Assembly (NCBI GenBank): GCA_023411555.1
Contig: JAEYOQ010000007.1
Span: forward strand, 1-64,000
Reading direction: 5' to 3'
Length of the DNA stretch: 64,000 bases
Source of the DNA: Bacillota bacterium
Lineage (GTDB): Bacteria; Bacillota; Clostridia; Lachnospirales; Lachnospiraceae
Shown here piece by piece: positions 62,311-64,000 of this stretch; positions within the stretch are counted from its first letter, which is position 1; each line of letters opens with the position of its first letter. The notes under the pieces are model-generated. The model was not told where the DNA came from. It saw only the letters and a list, made by a program, of their open reading frames with translations, and searched no databases. The translations under genes and the position numbers were made by a program.

Positions 62311-63902
62311 GCTGCTTCACCTCCCAAGCTACCCTCTAAGCTGGGTATTGTCTTCCAGGGTGCCTTAATGTAACTCCAAGCCGGTGCATAGATTCCCATG
62401 GTAATATCTCTTGCAAAGTTAACCGCGCCCCGGAAGCAGGAATAAGGCCCACTATAATCGTAGGAATGCAGCTGCCTTGACAGGATACCACTCTTTTGTG
62501 CCATAAACTTATCTTTAATCCCAGAGAAAAAGATATCCGGCTTAAGTAACTTTAAGAACTGCTCTGTCTCATAATGGTTCAAGTCATCCACCATGTAGGT
62601 TCCATCCTGCATATCCTTCACCATACCTCCATAATAATCGATCAGCTTCTCCTCTTTTAGCTTATTTAAGTCCTCCTCGGATAGATAGACATGATATCTT
62701 TCAGGATCAGGCTCGACTGTGATGGATTCGATATTCTTACTGTCCGCATCAATCTTGACAAAGGGAAGGACCTCCCGCCCTTCATACTCCTCCCTGTGAC
62801 CGAATTCATAACCGGCTAATATGGTGTGTACACCTAAATCCCTCAGCAGGAATTGATAATGGTGTGCTCTGGAGCCTCCCACATAGATGGCCGCAGTCTT
62901 GCCCTTTAGCTTACTCTGATAATAATTCATATCCTCTCGTACCGCTTCCAGCTCATCTGCAATCACTTCCTCTGTTCTTGCGGTAAGCTCCGAATCATTA
63001 AAGTATCTTGCAATATTACGTAGGGTTTCTATCGTCCCTTCGACTCCAATAAAATTAACCTTCATCCATGGTATTCCGTATTTCGTCTCGATTAGCTCTG
63101 CGATATAATTAATCGACCGGTGGCACTGAACCAGACTTAGGTTTGCCTTATGGGCATTGCTGAGATCATCGATGCTGCTGTCCCCGGTAAAGGTGGAGAC
63201 TACCTCGTAGCCAATCCGTTTAAGGAGGCGCTCGGTCTCCCAGCCATCACCACCGATATTATATTCGCCCAGCAGATTAACAGAAAACTTATTCTTTATT
63301 TCACGATCGCCTTCTCCGATCACATATCTGACCAGCTGGTTATTGGCAATATGGTGGCCAGCTGATTGACTGACTCCCTTATATCCTTCGCAGCTGAATG
63401 CAATACACTTGATGCTATACTCCTTTTCGGCCCATTTCGCTACCGCATGGATATCATCCCCGATCAGACCTACTGGACAGGTAGAGCAGATGAATATCGT
63501 AGCGGGCTTAAAAAGCTCCATCGCTTCCTCGATGGCTTTCTTCAGCTTCTTCTCACCGCCAAATACAATGTCCGGCTCCTGCAGATCCGTGGAAAAGCAA
63601 TACTGCAAATAATTAGGTGTATCACCCTCTTTCTTTGCCTTATGTCTTCTGGTACCCCATGAATAATATGCACAGCCGATGGGCCCATGAGTAATAATAA
63701 AGGCATCCTTAATGGGTCCTAAGACAACACCCTTACAGCCTGCATAGCAGCAGCCTCTCTGGGTTATGATACCCGGTATTGTTCTGACATTGGCTGCGAT
63801 AGCATTATTATTATCACTGTTATTTACATCGACCATGTGCTCTTTTCGGTTCTTATATACCTTGGAATTATATTGATCCAAGACCTTGTTTATGACATTC
63901 AT
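62304..63902 (-). CDS. nifD: Nitrogenase MoFe protein alpha chain
   Basis: A 532-residue catalytic subunit. P-cluster Cys are C51, C77 and C142; the FeMo-cofactor ligands are C260 and H479. Pocket residues Q179, H183, R345 and F367 are all kept, so the enzyme reads as a functional Mo-nitrogenase. An extra ~50-residue stretch (about 383-435) is the insertion typical of clostridial NifD. The ATG at 63902 follows GGAGG; the longer frame from 63971 is judged non-coding. nifH would lie to the right of the window. Confidence 0.96.
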   Translation of the reverse strand: MNVINKVLDQYNSKVYKNRKEHMVDVNNSDNNNAIAANVRTIPGIITQRGCCYAGCKGVVLGPIKDAFIITHGPIGCAYYSWGTRRHKAKKEGDTPNYLQYCFSTDLQEPDIVFGGEKKLKKAIEEAMELFKPATIFICSTCPVGLIGDDIHAVAKWAEKEYSIKCIAFSCEGYKGVSQSAGHHIANNQLVRYVIGEGDREIKNKFSVNLLGEYNIGGDGWETERLLKRIGYEVVSTFTGDSSIDDLSNAHKANLSLVQCHRSINYIAELIETKYGIPWMKVNFIGVEGTIETLRNIARYFNDSELTARTEEVIADELEAVREDMNYYQSKLKGKTAAIYVGGSRAHHYQFLLRDLGVHTILAGYEFGHREEYEGREVLPFVKIDADSKNIESITVEPDPERYHVYLSEEDLNKLKEEKLIDYYGGMVKDMQDGTYMVDDLNHYETEQFLKLLKPDIFFSGIKDKFMAQKSGILSRQLHSYDYSGPYSCFRGAVNFARDITMGIYAPAWSYIKAPWKTIPSLEGSLGGEAAC

Positions 63903-63955
63903 AATTGCCTCCATTCCGCCGCCAACAGCGGCACAAACAAGCCCCGTAAGAAGTT

Positions 63956-63985
63956 CAAAATGAAATTCCAATGGATTTCATTTTG
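63956..63985 (-). other. Inverted repeat upstream of nifD
   Basis: CAAAATGAAAT and ATTTCATTTTG (perfect 11-bp arms, 8-base loop) lie ~55 bp before the nifD start. In other nif operons an RNA hairpin at this place stabilises or trims the upstream nifH message. No U-run terminator follows. Confidence 0.6.
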
Positions 63986-64000
63986 GAGTTCTTTCCGAGT

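Noticed and set aside
60946..63902. Alternative (V- or Fe-only) nitrogenase
   Set aside because: No delta-subunit gene between the alpha and beta genes, and NifE/N-B/V with Mo-type alpha residues and the clostridial NifD insertion point to Mo-nitrogenase.
63903..63971. 23-residue N-terminal extension of NifD
   Set aside because: It would begin with a TTG inside a palindrome, has no family counterpart, and bypasses the GGAGG before the ATG at 63902.

Overview
The window looks like a chromosomal segment of a low-GC, endospore-forming, strictly anaerobic, diazotrophic clostridium, most plausibly a Lachnospiraceae member (inference). The grounds are AGGAGG-type ribosome sites, T-box and tetrahydrofolate riboswitches, cotJABC spore-coat genes, a SleB-type cortex-lytic enzyme, a PPi-dependent phosphofructokinase, and a nitrogenase cluster of the Clostridium pasteurianum architecture (nifN-nifB fusion, split nifV-omega/nifV-alpha, a NifD insertion, a 102-residue [2Fe-2S] ferredoxin). 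No rRNA, tRNA, CRISPR array, prophage or insertion sequence was recognised.

Layout. 1-5000 (minus): the str operon rpsL-rpsG-fusA-tuf (tuf runs off the left edge), with a near-perfect promoter at 4968-4996 and a second one before tuf. 5.0-15 kb: a WYL-type regulator, an MFS pump, a Trp T-box with an orphan TrpB2, a MATE pump, primary sigma factor SigA with PlsC, and an SH3/SleB hydrolase. 15-20.5 kb (minus): PPi-phosphofructokinase, a THF-riboswitch/folT unit containing an unannotated leader ORF, and a three-gene ABC importer behind a second Trp T-box, so it is predicted to carry tryptophan. 20.5-33.7 kb: a tiny basic ORF, cotJABC, a LysM/GH18-like protein that lacks the catalytic motif, a lipid-kinase and VanZ pair, an XPD-like helicase with a RecB-type nuclease domain, a DUF1292 protein, a UvrD-like helicase, gltX and a zinc-ribbon membrane protein. 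33.9-38.8 kb (minus): an ABC exporter-like operon with a large extracytoplasmic beta-sandwich protein and a tiny Met-rich membrane protein. 38.9-45.7 kb: an AI-2E-type permease with a kinase, then a MoxR/DUF58/transglutaminase operon. 46-52.2 kb (plus): a PpiC-like chaperone, a low-complexity ORF, PadR with a SEDS-like membrane protein, and trkA-trkH. 52.3-54.6 kb (minus): a DUF3298 protein and PutP. 54.8-64 kb (minus): nifD-K-E-(N-B)-ferredoxin-nifV-omega-nifV-alpha. nifH, and possibly nifI genes, would lie beyond the right edge.

How it fits together. Two genes or operons at distant sites (trpB2 and the ABC importer) carry T-boxes with the same UGG specifier and form a tryptophan-starvation regulon. 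The nif operon supplies nearly the whole FeMo-cofactor route: NifB-domain radical SAM chemistry, the NifE/NifN scaffold, homocitrate from the two-part NifV, and the MoFe protein NifD/NifK. The less ordinary signals are regulatory RNA and leader structures: the ORF that couples the THF riboswitch to folT, a GNRA-capped 14-bp hairpin between the ribosome site and start codon of trkA, a 9-codon upstream ORF before the MFS pump, and several palindromic or repeated operator-like sequences.
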